Origin: Paludibaculum fermentans
GTDB lineage: Bacteria > Acidobacteriota > Terriglobia > Bryobacterales > Bryobacteraceae
NCBI RefSeq assembly: GCF_015277775.1
Contig: NZ_CP063849.1
Coordinates: 992,001 to 1,056,000, forward strand
DNA: 64,000 bases
Direction of reading: 5' to 3'
Numbering within the stretch: the stretch's first letter is position 1; every line of letters starts with the position of its first letter. The notes beneath the pieces are model-generated. The model saw only the letters and a program-made list of their open reading frames with translations, searched no databases and had not been told where the DNA came from. Shown here piece by piece: positions 18,124 to 27,881 of the stretch. Both the position numbers and the translations under genes were made by a program.

Positions 18124-21100
18124 CTAGAACGTGAGCTTGGCGCCCAATTGCATGTTGCGGCCGCCGCCGGCTCCGGTGATGAAGCCGAAGTTCGCGTTCC
18201 CGAGCGTGGTGTTCGGGTTGTTGAACTGCGCGGTGTTCGTGATGCCGAACGATTCGGCGCGAATTTCCAGGCCCATGCGTTCAGAGATCCTGAAGATCTT
18301 GAAGAGCGAGAAATCCAGGTTGAAGAAGCCCGGTCCGCTGAAGTTGTTCCGGCCCAGGTTGCCGAAGACGCCGGTTTCCGGAGCCGCGAAACTGCCGGTG
18401 CTGAACCAGGGATTGCCCACGTTGATCCCGTGCAGGACTTCGATGGGCGCGATCTGATTCGGAGACTGGCTGTTGCCCGGAGCCGACAGGCCCGCGGCGC
18501 TGTAGCTGAAGTTCACAGGCATACCAGACATGAGAGTCAGGACGCCGTTGACCTTCCATCCGCCCAGGCCATGGGAGGCCCAGCCCGAGTTCAGGAAAGG
18601 GTGGCCCTTGCCGATGGGCAGTTCGTACACATAGCTCTGGACGAACGTGTGGGTACGATCCCAGTTGGTGCGGGCATAGTTGCGGCGGAAGTTGATGTAG
18701 TAAGCCGCACCGCCGTCGTCGCCGTCCTGGAACGCCATGCCCTTACCGTATGTGTACGCGGTGGTCATGGTGAGGCCAGTCTGGAAACGGCGGTCCAGTT
18801 TCACCTGCAGGGCATTGTACATGGAGGAGAAGCCGGCGAACAGCAGGTTGGTGGAGGCCGTGCGGCCGAACGGTCCAAACTGCGGCAGGCCGTTGTTCCC
18901 CTGGCCGACGACGGTGGCGGCGTTCAGGTTGTAGTTCAGGCCGGTGTTCACGCCGTGGTTGCCGACGTAGGTGACGTCGAGGGCGAGCTGCATCGGCAAC
19001 TGGCGCTGGATGGCGAAGTTCCAACTGATGACGTGGGGATTCTTGTAGCCCGGATTCACGACGAAATAGGCCTGATTCTTGTCGGGGTTCGTGATGATTC
19101 CGCTATCCGGGATGGGCACCTGGATGGGGGCAGGGAAGCCCTTCTGGAAGGTGGCGACGGAGCCGTCCGGCAGGATCGCCGGACCGTAGCTAGCCACGGC
19201 CGGGTTGAACGAATTGTTGGCGCGCACCGGGTAGTTGTAGGCGTAGCTGTTGTCCGGGAAGGGCGTGTAGCTGATGCCGGAGCCGGCGCGGATGACCGTC
19301 CTGTCGTTGAGACGGTAAGCGATGCCGAGGCGGGGCGCGAAGTAGTCCTTGTGGTTGGTGATGCCCAGATTCATCGGGACGCTGCCGTAACCGGCGACCG
19401 AGAGGGTGTTCTTGTACGGGTCGTAGTTCGAGAAGCCGCCCTTAAACCGCGGCGTGGCCGGGGGATAGAGTTCCCAGCGGAGGCCGATATTGACGGTCAG
19501 CTTGGGGGTGACCAGCCAGCGGTCCTGGAGAAAGAAGAACGACTGCCAGGCGCGGTAGGCCGGGAAGTAGGTGGCCAGGTCGCGGCCGGCGGAACTGGGC
19601 ACGTCCAGCAGGAAGCTGGCCATGTTGTTCATAAAGCTGGTCTTGGCGCCTGGGATGGAGGTTTGGCCGTCGCCGAAGTTGTAGACGCCGCGCGGGCTGA
19701 ACGTCTGCATCTGCAGCAAATCGTCACGAACGCGGCGGATGTCGGCGCCCCATTTGATCGTGTGGTTGCCCAACGTCTTGGTCCAGGTGTTGGCAATGTC
19801 GATGTTGGCTTCGGCGCGCTTCCAGGGGAGGCTGGCGCTGTAGCCTACCAACGGGTTGCTGTATCCGTTGTTCAAATTGATGCCAACCAGGCCGCTGGAG
19901 TAGGCGTCGATGTTGACGCCGGGAATCCCCAGCGCTTCGGACGACTTGGTGCCGAAGTCGGCGTTCTGGGCATCGTTCCGGTAGTGGGCCACGCCCACGC
20001 GGAATTCGGAGACCAGGGTGGTGGAGAAGACCCGGTTGTAGTTCAGTCCGGCGCTATAGGTGCGCTGGATGCCGGTGCCGGCGAAGGCGCTCTGGGCCGC
20101 GCCGCCGGCCGCGCCGAAGGCAGGGGCCTGGAAAACCACAGGCCGGGCGAAGCTGAAGCGGCCGCTGAGGCGGTCTTTATCCGACTTGTTGTAGTCCATC
20201 TTCCAGTCGAGGGAATCGGTGTCCTTGGTGAAGGGCAGCAGGCCGAACCAGTTGTTGGTGTCGCCTGCTGAGGTCGGGGCCGGGACCAAGCCCAGGATCT
20301 TGGCGGAGATGGGGTTGATGCGGCTGGTGGGGATGACGTTGTTGGTAAACGGGACGCGGCCCGTGCCGTCGGCATTGCCGGTGGCCGGGTCGTAAATCGG
20401 CGTAGTGGAACGGCTTAGGTCGCCCGTGCGAAGGTCCGCGGCTGGAATGTTCAAGCGGTTGGTGTTCGCCTGGTGATCGGTGATTCTCAGATAGTCGCCG
20501 AAATAGAACAGCTTGTTCTTGATGATGGCTCCGCCGGCATTGCCGCCGAAGTAGTTGTAAGCCTGGTGGCCCACCGAGGTATCGAAGAAATTGCGGGCGT
20601 TCAGCGCGCTGTTGCGCATGAAGTAATAGGCCGCGCCGTGCAGTTCGTTCGTGCCCGACTTGAGCATCACGTTCGTGACGGCGCCGGCCGCGCGGCCCAG
20701 TTCCGCGTCAAAGTTGCTGGTCGCCACGTCGACGTTCTGGATGGCTTCGATTGGTGGAATATAGACCTGCAGCAGGCCCGTGCGCTCGTTATTGTCGATG
20801 CCCTCGATCTGGTAGTTGTTGCCCATGCGCATCTGCCCGTTGACCTGCGTTTGCAGGGAACTGGCGGCATTGAAGAACTGCGAGTGCTGGAACGACGCGC
20901 GGCTGGTGCCGGGCACCAGGTTCAACAGATTCTGGAAGTTACGGTTCGTGCCCAGGGGCAGGTTTTCCGTCTGCACGGCCGACATCTGGCTGCCCGTGGT
21001 CGCCGTTTCCGTCTGGAGCAGGGCGGCCTGGGCAGAGACTTCGATGGTTTCGGAGACGTTGCCGGGTTGCAGGACCAGATCGACGCGGGCCGTGGTATTC

Positions 21101-21393
21101 ACCTGGAGGGTGACTCCCGTCCGGGTTACCTTCTTGAAGCCTGTGACCTCGCTGGTCACACTGTAGGTGCCTGGCGGCAGGTCGGGGTAGTTGTAATTGC
21201 CGCTGTCATTGGTCGTCGCCGTTTTGGTGACGCCGGTATTGGTTTCGGTCAAAGTGACTTTGACGTTGGGAACGGACGCTCCGCTCGCGTCTGTTACGGT
21301 GCCCAGCAGGGTGCCGTTCACGGCTTGCGCTACAAGCGTCAAGGTGGCGGCTACAAACATGACAAGAAGGGCTGCAATCGTTCTGGACTTCAA
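18124..21393 (-). CDS. TonB-dependent receptor with carboxypeptidase-regulatory-like domain
   Basis: A large outer-membrane beta-barrel protein of the Oar/CarboxypepD_reg type abundant in Acidobacteria. I choose TTG at 21393 because AAAGGGG stands 6 nt upstream and a textbook signal peptide follows at once (KSRTIAALLVMFVAATLTL); an in-frame ATG at 21453 would add 20 residues. After the signal comes a CarboxypepD_reg domain (LLGTVTDASGASVPNVKVTL...NYPDLPPGTYSVTSEV), a plug region with GIDNNER and NVMLKSGTNELHGAAYYF, and a C-terminal barrel ending in aromatic MQLGAKLTF. Such receptors import large substrates or anchor surface functions. The divergent regulator at 21604 probably controls it. Confidence 0.9.
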   Translation of the reverse strand: MKSRTIAALLVMFVAATLTLVAQAVNGTLLGTVTDASGASVPNVKVTLTETNTGVTKTATTNDSGNYNYPDLPPGTYSVTSEVTGFKKVTRTGVTLQVNTTARVDLVLQPGNVSETIEVSAQAALLQTETATTGSQMSAVQTENLPLGTNRNFQNLLNLVPGTSRASFQHSQFFNAASSLQTQVNGQMRMGNNYQIEGIDNNERTGLLQVYIPPIEAIQNVDVATSNFDAELGRAAGAVTNVMLKSGTNELHGAAYYFMRNSALNARNFFDTSVGHQAYNYFGGNAGGAIIKNKLFYFGDYLRITDHQANTNRLNIPAADLRTGDLSRSTTPIYDPATGNADGTGRVPFTNNVIPTSRINPISAKILGLVPAPTSAGDTNNWFGLLPFTKDTDSLDWKMDYNKSDKDRLSGRFSFARPVVFQAPAFGAAGGAAQSAFAGTGIQRTYSAGLNYNRVFSTTLVSEFRVGVAHYRNDAQNADFGTKSSEALGIPGVNIDAYSSGLVGINLNNGYSNPLVGYSASLPWKRAEANIDIANTWTKTLGNHTIKWGADIRRVRDDLLQMQTFSPRGVYNFGDGQTSIPGAKTSFMNNMASFLLDVPSSAGRDLATYFPAYRAWQSFFFLQDRWLVTPKLTVNIGLRWELYPPATPRFKGGFSNYDPYKNTLSVAGYGSVPMNLGITNHKDYFAPRLGIAYRLNDRTVIRAGSGISYTPFPDNSYAYNYPVRANNSFNPAVASYGPAILPDGSVATFQKGFPAPIQVPIPDSGIITNPDKNQAYFVVNPGYKNPHVISWNFAIQRQLPMQLALDVTYVGNHGVNTGLNYNLNAATVVGQGNNGLPQFGPFGRTASTNLLFAGFSSMYNALQVKLDRRFQTGLTMTTAYTYGKGMAFQDGDDGGAAYYINFRRNYARTNWDRTHTFVQSYVYELPIGKGHPFLNSGWASHGLGGWKVNGVLTLMSGMPVNFSYSAAGLSAPGNSQSPNQIAPIEVLHGINVGNPWFSTGSFAAPETGVFGNLGRNNFSGPGFFNLDFSLFKIFRISERMGLEIRAESFGITNTAQFNNPNTTLGNANFGFITGAGGGRNMQLGAKLTF

Positions 21394-21603
21394 ATCCGAC
21401 CCCTTTGATGAACGTGGACTAACTTGTATATTTACCCGGGCCAAGTCAGTCATTCCAGAAGCCCGCCCGTCAATTCTGCACCGACTGGCCCGTCAGTTGG
21501 CGTTTAACCGGTTTGCTAACGGCACGCTACGTTGTTGAAAGGTAAGGCGATCTTTGGAAATTGCTGCAAAACGGTTAAGGTGTTAGCATTGCTGAGGCGT
21601 AAC

Positions 21604-22914
21604 ATGGCACAGAAGGCCACCCCAGATCCGGTGCCGTCCTCCGCAAGCTCCAATGCCGCGTCGCCCGACGCCGAGGTGCTCTTCGAGTTGCGCCAGGTTC
21701 TGGAGAGCTCGGAATTCGCCGGCTCCGAGCGTGGACGGACGCTACTGGTTTACCTGGTTGAGAATGCCCTCAGCGGCGGCTTGGAGCGGCTGAAGGAAAG
21801 GACGATCGGAATCGAGATCTTCGGCCGCGATGCATCCTACGATACTGGCCAGGATGCGATTGTGCGGGTCTCGGCGAACAGCGTGCGAAAACGGCTGCAG
21901 GCCTATTACAGCCGGGTCCCCGCTGCCAGCCGAGTCCGGATTGTCCTGCCCGCCGGCACCTATGTCCCTGAATTTCAGCGTGTTGTAGAGGAACCGGTGG
22001 ACGTGCCCGGGCCCGCGGAGGTCCCCCAAGGCCCGACTGCCCGGCCGCCCAATGCTTTCCTCTCCAAGATGCGGCTGAGCTTCGCCCTTGTAGTACTGGT
22101 GTTGGCTTGCGCCGTGCTCGGCTATCAGAACTGGAAGTTTCGATCGGCCGTTGCGGTGTCGGTCCGCCCGGATGTGCTCCCCTGGTCGGGTTTCGCCGGC
22201 CGTGCCGATGCGGGCATTATCCTCACCGACGCGAACTTCACGCTGCATAAGTCGTTCAGCCATCGGGAAATGACGCTCGCCGAATACTCGAGCCTCGACT
22301 GGCTGTACGAGCTGAAGGCACAGGCGCCGGCGATGCTTCCGCTGAGCGGGGTACCCTACACGAGCGTCGCCAGCGCGGTCACCGCCTCGAGGATCGCGAT
22401 CCTCCTCGATCGCTGGGGCGTCACGTCGTTTGTCCGTTCCGCGCGGAACATGCAGGTGGACGACTTCAAGGAAGACCGGCCGATGATCCTGCTGGGCAGT
22501 GCTCCGTCCAATCCGTGGGTGGAGCTGATCCATGACCGCCTGAATTTCCACGTCAGCGTGGATGTTGTGCGTGGAATGCAACTAGTGCTGAACCGGTCAC
22601 CGCGCCAGGGCGAACAGGCGTCCTACGTCCCGACAGCGCAGAATCAGACCGCGGGAGTCGCCTATGCCGTGGTGGCCTTGATGCCCAATCTGGCCAACAA
22701 GGGACCGATTCTGCTGATCGCCGGCACGAACGCCAACGCGACACAAGCGGCGGGGGAGTTTTTGACGGACCTGCCGTTGCTGAGGTCTGAACTGGCGGGG
22801 CGGAAGATTCTGCCAGGGCGGAAGGTACAGAAGATGGAGTTGTTGCTGAGGGTGGACTGCATGAATTCGGGGGCCAGCCGCTCAGAAGTCGTCGCTCATC
22901 GCTTGACTCCCTAG
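21604..22914 (+). CDS. Membrane-anchored winged-helix-like transcriptional regulator
   Basis: Residues about 15-110 show the acidobacterial DNA-binding module found next to TonB-type receptors (LERLKERTIGIEIFGRD, then SYDTGQDAIVRVSANSVRKR and LPAGTYVPEF). One transmembrane helix (about 160-178, LSFALVVLVLACAVLGYQ) separates it from a C-terminal extracytoplasmic domain of about 260 residues with no recognised sensor family. A ToxR-like one-component layout is inferred. ATG at 21604 is preferred; the frame is open upstream to 21532. It is divergent from the receptor gene, sharing a roughly 200-bp control region. Confidence 0.82.
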   Translation: MAQKATPDPVPSSASSNAASPDAEVLFELRQVLESSEFAGSERGRTLLVYLVENALSGGLERLKERTIGIEIFGRDASYDTGQDAIVRVSANSVRKRLQAYYSRVPAASRVRIVLPAGTYVPEFQRVVEEPVDVPGPAEVPQGPTARPPNAFLSKMRLSFALVVLVLACAVLGYQNWKFRSAVAVSVRPDVLPWSGFAGRADAGIILTDANFTLHKSFSHREMTLAEYSSLDWLYELKAQAPAMLPLSGVPYTSVASAVTASRIAILLDRWGVTSFVRSARNMQVDDFKEDRPMILLGSAPSNPWVELIHDRLNFHVSVDVVRGMQLVLNRSPRQGEQASYVPTAQNQTAGVAYAVVALMPNLANKGPILLIAGTNANATQAAGEFLTDLPLLRSELAGRKILPGRKVQKMELLLRVDCMNSGASRSEVVAHRLTP

Positions 22915-22956
22915 CAACCGGCCCCCGTCGACAGGCCCGAGGAGGTAGGCCGAGGT

Positions 22957-24903
22957 CTAATTCTGCGGAGTTGTGATGGGCCGCGAGCTCTTGCCGATCC
23001 GCGCTTCGCTCACTTCCACCTTGTACTTGCTCAGGATCTGAGCAGTCGCCAGATCCAATTGTACTCGCGCACGGCTGTAGCCCGCCAGTGCGGATACTTC
23101 GGTGCCCTGTGCCTGTGCCAGGTCGCGTTGTGTCTGAACCACCAGGAACGCCGTCGAGGCGCCCAGGGCGTACTTCTTGTTCTCCGCGTCCAGCGTCTGC
23201 TGCTGCAGGACGCGCGCCTTCACGGCCGAGTCATACCGGGCCTTGGCCTGGATGACCGCGATCTGGGCGTTCTGGACGTTCACCCGGATGTCGTTGATCT
23301 GCCGTTGGGCGTTGATCTCCTGCTGGCGTAGCGAGAGGGTATCGCGGACGTAGTCGGCTTTGGCCGTGCGGTTCCGGATGGGTACGTTCAAGCTGAAGGC
23401 GATGGAATAGTCAGGAAAGTTGCGCCGGAACAACTGGGAGAGGGCTGTGCTGTAACCACCCTGGAAGAAGGGATCCACATTGTGTACAACGGGGTCCTGC
23501 CCTGCCGGGGCGGGCACTGTGTTGGCGGGACCAGCTAAGCCATTGTTCGTCGCCGTGGCCTGCACCTGCAGCGAGGGCAGCAGGGCGTTGCGGCTGCCGT
23601 TCAAACCAATCTTAGTGTTGTCGATGTTGATCTGGGTCTGGGCCACATCCGGCCGCTCCCTAAGCGCGGTCTCGACGAGTTGCTTTAGGTCGATGGCCAG
23701 GTCGATGGTCGGCTGAATCAGCGTGTCGGTGGGGACAATGCGGGCCTCGGAAAGGCTGGGGCTCGCCACGCCGGTGCGGCTGAGCGCGCTCTTGACGATG
23801 GTCTCCTGCTGCAGCAGCGACGTCTCTGAGTTCGTCAGATCCTGCTGCGCCTGGGCGACGTTGGCCTCGGCGCGTACGATTTCGATGGGCGCCAGGGTGC
23901 CGATTTCTACCTGTTTCTTGTTGTCCTCATAGAACTTCTGGGCGACTTCAAGGGCCTTCTTCTTCACCTTGAGGTCCTCGCTGTAGCTCACCAGGTCCCA
24001 ATAGAGGTTCACCACGCCCGCGACGGTGGTCATCACCTGCTGTTTGAAGGTGAGATCCGAGAGGCGGATGTTGTTCTTGGCGACACGAATGTTGCGGTTG
24101 TTCACCGCCAGGCCCCATCCCTGCAGCAGGTTTTGCGTGATCTGCAGGGTCATATTGGGGTTCCAGCCGGGGTTGATGTCGCTGCGATAGTTGTTGGACT
24201 TGAACCAGGTGTTGTTCCAGCCGTAGCTCATCGTGGTGCCGGACAGAAACGACTGCTGGTAACCGGCGCTCCAATAGCGGGAGTCCGAGATCAGGGCCGT
24301 CGTACCGGTGGTGACCGTGTTCGACTGCGGTGAGGAGCGGTGGCCGAACTGGCTGGAGAAATAGAACGACGGGTCAAGATTCGGAATCGAAGTGCCGGTC
24401 TGTGTGATCACGGCGCCGCCGGCGCTGGAGGTAGTGCTCGAACTCGCGGTCGTGGCGGTGGTGCCGCCGGTCGCGCCGCCGGTCACCTGCGACTGGGCGG
24501 AGCCGGAGGTGCTGCTGACCGCTGTCGGAACACCGCGCAACAGACCGCCGGCCTGGGCGCGCAGCAAATCCGCTTGCGCCAACTGAGGCGTATAGCGCTG
24601 AAGCTCGAGATCCAGGTTGTTCTCCAGGGCGAGTGCGATCACATCGTCCAGCCCGAGATAAATCTTGCCTCCCTTGATCAGGGACTCCAGGCGGCTCGAG
24701 TTCTGCAGGTTGATAGGGTCGACAACGGCCTGCTTGTAGTCGCGGATGAAAAACGGACCCTTGGCCGTCGGAAACGTCGAAAAGTCGGTCTTCACACCCG
24801 CGGACGCGGGCGTTCCCGGCGCCTGCGGAGCCTGGGCCAGGCTGGCTGGTGCAATCATGAGCGCCGAGAGGAACACGGCGAGAATCGGTCGGATCAAATT
24901 CAT
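22957..24903 (-). CDS. TolC family outer-membrane efflux protein
   Basis: The 648-residue protein carries a signal peptide (LAVFLSALMIAPASLAQA) and two OEP-type halves with long amphipathic helices (VINLYWDLVSYSEDLKVKKK-like, AQKFYEDNKKQVEIGTLAPI, EVALREAQLQ-like repeats around 290-380 and 520-630). A Ser/Thr/Gly-rich low-complexity insert at about 122-170 is unusual for TolC. It should form a trimeric channel for export with an inner-membrane pump not encoded here. It stands alone, divergent from pyrE. Confidence 0.88.
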   Translation of the reverse strand: MNLIRPILAVFLSALMIAPASLAQAPQAPGTPASAGVKTDFSTFPTAKGPFFIRDYKQAVVDPINLQNSSRLESLIKGGKIYLGLDDVIALALENNLDLELQRYTPQLAQADLLRAQAGGLLRGVPTAVSSTSGSAQSQVTGGATGGTTATTASSSTTSSAGGAVITQTGTSIPNLDPSFYFSSQFGHRSSPQSNTVTTGTTALISDSRYWSAGYQQSFLSGTTMSYGWNNTWFKSNNYRSDINPGWNPNMTLQITQNLLQGWGLAVNNRNIRVAKNNIRLSDLTFKQQVMTTVAGVVNLYWDLVSYSEDLKVKKKALEVAQKFYEDNKKQVEIGTLAPIEIVRAEANVAQAQQDLTNSETSLLQQETIVKSALSRTGVASPSLSEARIVPTDTLIQPTIDLAIDLKQLVETALRERPDVAQTQINIDNTKIGLNGSRNALLPSLQVQATATNNGLAGPANTVPAPAGQDPVVHNVDPFFQGGYSTALSQLFRRNFPDYSIAFSLNVPIRNRTAKADYVRDTLSLRQQEINAQRQINDIRVNVQNAQIAVIQAKARYDSAVKARVLQQQTLDAENKKYALGASTAFLVVQTQRDLAQAQGTEVSALAGYSRARVQLDLATAQILSKYKVEVSEARIGKSSRPITTPQN

Positions 24904-25054
24904 CTTGAGAACTTCCTGCTTTGTATGGATGCTCGGCTTATTGCGTTTTTAGGTCAAAACTCTAGAACGCTGCTGACGAGGCGGATGTTCCTGCAAAATC
25001 AACTTCATGGTAGCGCAGGGACGCCCCGGGAAGCCCTACTCCGGAGATGAAATG

Positions 25055-25070
25055 TGTCCGCTTCCGGACA
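25055..25070. promoter_or_regulatory. Palindromic TGTCCG-N4-CGGACA site
   Basis: Exact 6-bp inverted repeat with a 4-bp spacer between the divergent tolC-like and pyrE genes, 66 bp upstream of the pyrE start and about 150 bp upstream of the tolC-like start. A dimeric activator or repressor site is likely; the cognate protein is not identified. Confidence 0.5.
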
Positions 25071-25135
25071 GACTGTAGCGATGGTGGGACGAATCACACT
25101 CACCCGGGGGGCTCCAATGTTAGACTATTCGCGAA

Positions 25136-25729
25136 GTGGCACTCTCTCCTGAATCCCTCCTGGACATTTTCCGCCAGACCGGCGCGTACTTGAAAGGACA
25201 CTTCCGGCTGACCAGTGGGTTACACTCCCCCGAATATTTGCAATGCGCCCTGGTGCTGCAGCACCCCAACCATGCCGAGACCTGCGGCCGGGAACTGGCC
25301 GCGGCGATCAAGGCCCTCACCGGAACATCTTCCGTGGATGTTGTTGTATCTCCAGCGATGGGCGGCCTGATGATCGGCCATGAAGTGGCGCGGGCCTTCG
25401 GGGTCCGGCATATCTTCACGGAACGGGATACAGATCGAAAGATGACTCTCCGTCGAGGGTTCTCGCTGCAGCCCGGAGAAAGGGCTGTCGTCATCGAGGA
25501 CGTGATCACCACCGGCGGCAGCACCCTGGAAGTGGTGGAACTGCTGAAGGCGGCCGGCGCTGAAGTGGTGGCGGCCGGCTCAGTGATCGACCGCAGTGGC
25601 GGCAAAGCGGATGTCAGTGTCCCTCGCGCCGCTTTGGTGACGCTGAATGTGACCGCCTACAATCCGGCCGAATGCCCGCTGTGCGAGCAGGGTTTGCCGG
25701 TGGTGAAGCCCGGCTCGCGCCCTTCCTGA
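25136..25729 (+). CDS. pyrE: Orotate phosphoribosyltransferase
   Basis: Transfers ribose-5-phosphate from PRPP to orotate, giving OMP in pyrimidine synthesis. The 197-residue protein begins at GTG and shows the typical start LKGHFRLTSGLHSPEYLQ, the flexible catalytic loop FTERDTDRKMTLRRGF and the PRPP signature VVIEDVITTGGST (about 118-130). The C-terminal CPLCEQG extension is common outside enterobacteria. truA follows after 7 bp in the same direction, so the two are probably co-transcribed. Confidence 0.95.
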   Translation: MALSPESLLDIFRQTGAYLKGHFRLTSGLHSPEYLQCALVLQHPNHAETCGRELAAAIKALTGTSSVDVVVSPAMGGLMIGHEVARAFGVRHIFTERDTDRKMTLRRGFSLQPGERAVVIEDVITTGGSTLEVVELLKAAGAEVVAAGSVIDRSGGKADVSVPRAALVTLNVTAYNPAECPLCEQGLPVVKPGSRPS

Positions 25730-25736
25730 GCCGGCC

Positions 25737-26480
25737 ATGCGCCGCATCCGCATCACCGTCGCCTACGATGGCACGGAGTTTCACGGCTGGCAGGTCCAGC
25801 CCGGCCTACCCACCATACAGGGCTGGTTGGAACAGATTCTCACCGGTATTGAGAGCGCGCCCGTGCAGGTTCACGGCAGCGGCCGGACTGACGCCGGTGT
25901 CCATGCGATCGCGCAGGTGGCCGCGTTCGACCTGAAAAATCCGATTCCGTGCGACAACTTGCGCAAAGCGGTCAACCGGTTGCTGCCGCGCTCCATTCGC
26001 GTGACTTCCGTGGAAGAGGCGGCGGCCGATTTTCATCCGCGCTTCCAGGCCAAAGAGAAGACCTATGAGTACAGGATCTGGCGGGAGGAGATCTGTCCGC
26101 CCATGCGCCGTCTGTATGTCTTCCACCATCCCTATCTCCTGAATGAAGAGGCGATCCGGGCCGCGGCGCCGCTGCTGGAGGGGGAGCACGACTTCACGGC
26201 CTTTGCCGCCGCCGATGAGAAAGATGAGCTCGGGCGCTCGAAGGTGCGGCGGATCTTTGCCTCCGCGGTGTGGCGCGAGGGCGGGGAACTGGTGTATCGT
26301 GTGCGCGGTAGCGGCTTTTTGAAGCACATGGTCCGCATGATCATGGGCACGCTGCTGGAGGTGGGCAAGGGCAACCTGACCGAGGCCGATCTGCTGGCCC
26401 GCCTGCAACCCGGCTATCCGGCCAAATCGGGACCCGCCGTCCCGGCATCCGGCCTCTGTCTGATGAATGTGGAGTATTGA
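25737..26480 (+). CDS. truA: tRNA pseudouridine(38-40) synthase TruA
   Basis: Isomerises uridines 38-40 in the tRNA anticodon arm. The catalytic aspartate is D52 in GSGRTDAGVHA; the start MRRIRITVAYDGTEFHGWQ and the segments FHPRFQAKEKTYEYRIW and GSGFLKHMVRMIMGTLLEVG match TruA throughout. The 247-residue length is normal. It follows pyrE and precedes the nucleoside hydrolase gene by 2 bp, which suggests a common transcript. Confidence 0.96.
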   Translation: MRRIRITVAYDGTEFHGWQVQPGLPTIQGWLEQILTGIESAPVQVHGSGRTDAGVHAIAQVAAFDLKNPIPCDNLRKAVNRLLPRSIRVTSVEEAAADFHPRFQAKEKTYEYRIWREEICPPMRRLYVFHHPYLLNEEAIRAAAPLLEGEHDFTAFAAADEKDELGRSKVRRIFASAVWREGGELVYRVRGSGFLKHMVRMIMGTLLEVGKGNLTEADLLARLQPGYPAKSGPAVPASGLCLMNVEY

Positions 26481-26482
26481 CC

Positions 26483-27424
26483 ATGAAACGTAAGCTCGCC
26501 GTTCTGTTTCTTGCCGCCGCGATGGCATTGAGCGCGGCTCCGCCCATCCCGGTGATCTTCGATACCGACATGGGCAACGACATCGACGACGCACTGGCGC
26601 TGGCGATGCTCCATAGCCTGGAGTCGCGCGGCGAGATCAGGCTGGTCGCCGTCACCGTGACCAAGGACAATCCGTGGGCTCCGCGTTTTGTGAGTGCCGT
26701 GAATACGTTCTATGGTCGGGCGGGCATCCCCATCGGGATGGTGAAGAACGGCGTCACGAAGGAGGAGGGCAACTACCTGCGCAAATCCATCGATGGGGGC
26801 CGCTATCCGTTCAGCAACCAGACTGAGGACGCGGTGGAACTGCTGAAGAAGACCCTCAGCGCCCAACCGGACGGCAGCGTCGTCGTCATTCAGGTGGGCT
26901 TCTCCACGAATCTGGCCCGACTGCTGGCATCGCCGGGCGGACGCGAGCTGGCCGCGAAGAAGGTGAAGCTGCTTTCGCTGATGGCGGGAGATTTTACGAA
27001 CCACGGGCCCGAGTACAACGTTAAGGAAGATGTGCCCAGCGCGAAGAAACTGGTGGCCGACTGGCCGACGCTGACGGTGTGGAGCGGCTACGAGATCGGG
27101 CAGACGATCAAGTTCCCGGCGCGCTCCATCAGCAACGACTTCGCGTGGTCGGCGAAGAATCCGGTGGTGGACGGGTATAAGAACTACATGAAGTTTCCCT
27201 ACGACCGCGAGACGTGGGATCTGACGGCCGTGCTGGCCGCGCTGCGCCCCGATGCGGGCTACTTCACGCTGTCCCAGCCCGGCCGCATCGCTGTTGACGA
27301 CAAAGGGATGACGAAGTTCCAGCCGTCGGTGGGCGGACGCGACAGATATTTGATCGTCAACGACTTACAGCGGGCGAGGGTGTTGGAAGCGCTGGTCTGG
27401 CTGGCTACGCAACCGGTTCACTAA
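26483..27424 (+). CDS. Secreted nucleoside hydrolase-like protein
   Basis: The 313-residue protein has a short signal peptide (KLAVLFLAAAMALSA) then DTDMGNDIDDALAL (27-40), the calcium-binding DxDxxxDD signature of inosine-uridine preferring nucleoside hydrolases. A second motif, VVVIQVGFSTNLARLL, matches the family. These enzymes cleave the N-glycosidic bond of ribonucleosides; a periplasmic location would mean salvage of external nucleosides. ATG at 26483 is chosen over an in-frame TTG two codons earlier. It follows truA directly. Confidence 0.88.
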   Translation: MKRKLAVLFLAAAMALSAAPPIPVIFDTDMGNDIDDALALAMLHSLESRGEIRLVAVTVTKDNPWAPRFVSAVNTFYGRAGIPIGMVKNGVTKEEGNYLRKSIDGGRYPFSNQTEDAVELLKKTLSAQPDGSVVVIQVGFSTNLARLLASPGGRELAAKKVKLLSLMAGDFTNHGPEYNVKEDVPSAKKLVADWPTLTVWSGYEIGQTIKFPARSISNDFAWSAKNPVVDGYKNYMKFPYDRETWDLTAVLAALRPDAGYFTLSQPGRIAVDDKGMTKFQPSVGGRDRYLIVNDLQRARVLEALVWLATQPVH

Positions 27425-27457
27425 AGAGGTCATGTTAGGCTGATAGAGACACTCCCT

Positions 27458-27877
27458 ATGAGCGAAAAGGTCATGAGTCCGTACCCGGCGATGCCGCCGA
27501 TCACGAAGTGGCTGCCCGTTGTCGCAGTCGCCTGGCTGGTGCCGGGCGGCGGCCATTTTCTACTGAAGAAGACCTATCGCGGCGCCATCCTCTGCGGCTG
27601 TTCCGTCATCATGTTCCTGCTGGGACTCACGATGCGCGGCTACATGTTCCAGCCCATGACAGGCGACCTGCTCACGACCATCATCTATGTGGGCGGCTTT
27701 CTGGCGGATCTGTCCAACGGCGTGCTGTACATCCTGACGAAGATGTTCGGTTATTCCGCGCCCGACATCGCGGGGCATACGGTGGACTATGGCACCAAGT
27801 TCCTGGTGGCGGCCGGGCTCTTCAATGTTCTGGCCGTGGTCGACGCGTTCGAAATCGCCGTGGGACGGAAGGACTAG
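27458..27877 (+). CDS. DUF6677-like membrane protein
   Basis: The 139-residue protein has about four hydrophobic segments (KWLPVVAVAWLVPGGGHFLL, GAILCGCSVIMFLLGLTM, TTIIYVGGFLADLSNG, FLVAAGLFNVLAVVDAFEIA). The WLVPGGGHFLLKK start and the VVDAFEIAVGRKD end match small acidobacterial membrane proteins of the DUF6677 type as I remember them. Function unknown. Four bases separate it from the next small membrane gene. Confidence 0.75.
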   Translation: MSEKVMSPYPAMPPITKWLPVVAVAWLVPGGGHFLLKKTYRGAILCGCSVIMFLLGLTMRGYMFQPMTGDLLTTIIYVGGFLADLSNGVLYILTKMFGYSAPDIAGHTVDYGTKFLVAAGLFNVLAVVDAFEIAVGRKD

Positions 27878-27881
27878 CAGC

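Noticed and set aside
17824-20271. 815-codon plus-strand frame opposite the TonB-type receptor
   Set aside because: Antisense to a gene with a signal peptide, conserved domains and an aromatic C-terminus; the frame has shadow-like Val/Gly/Arg bias.
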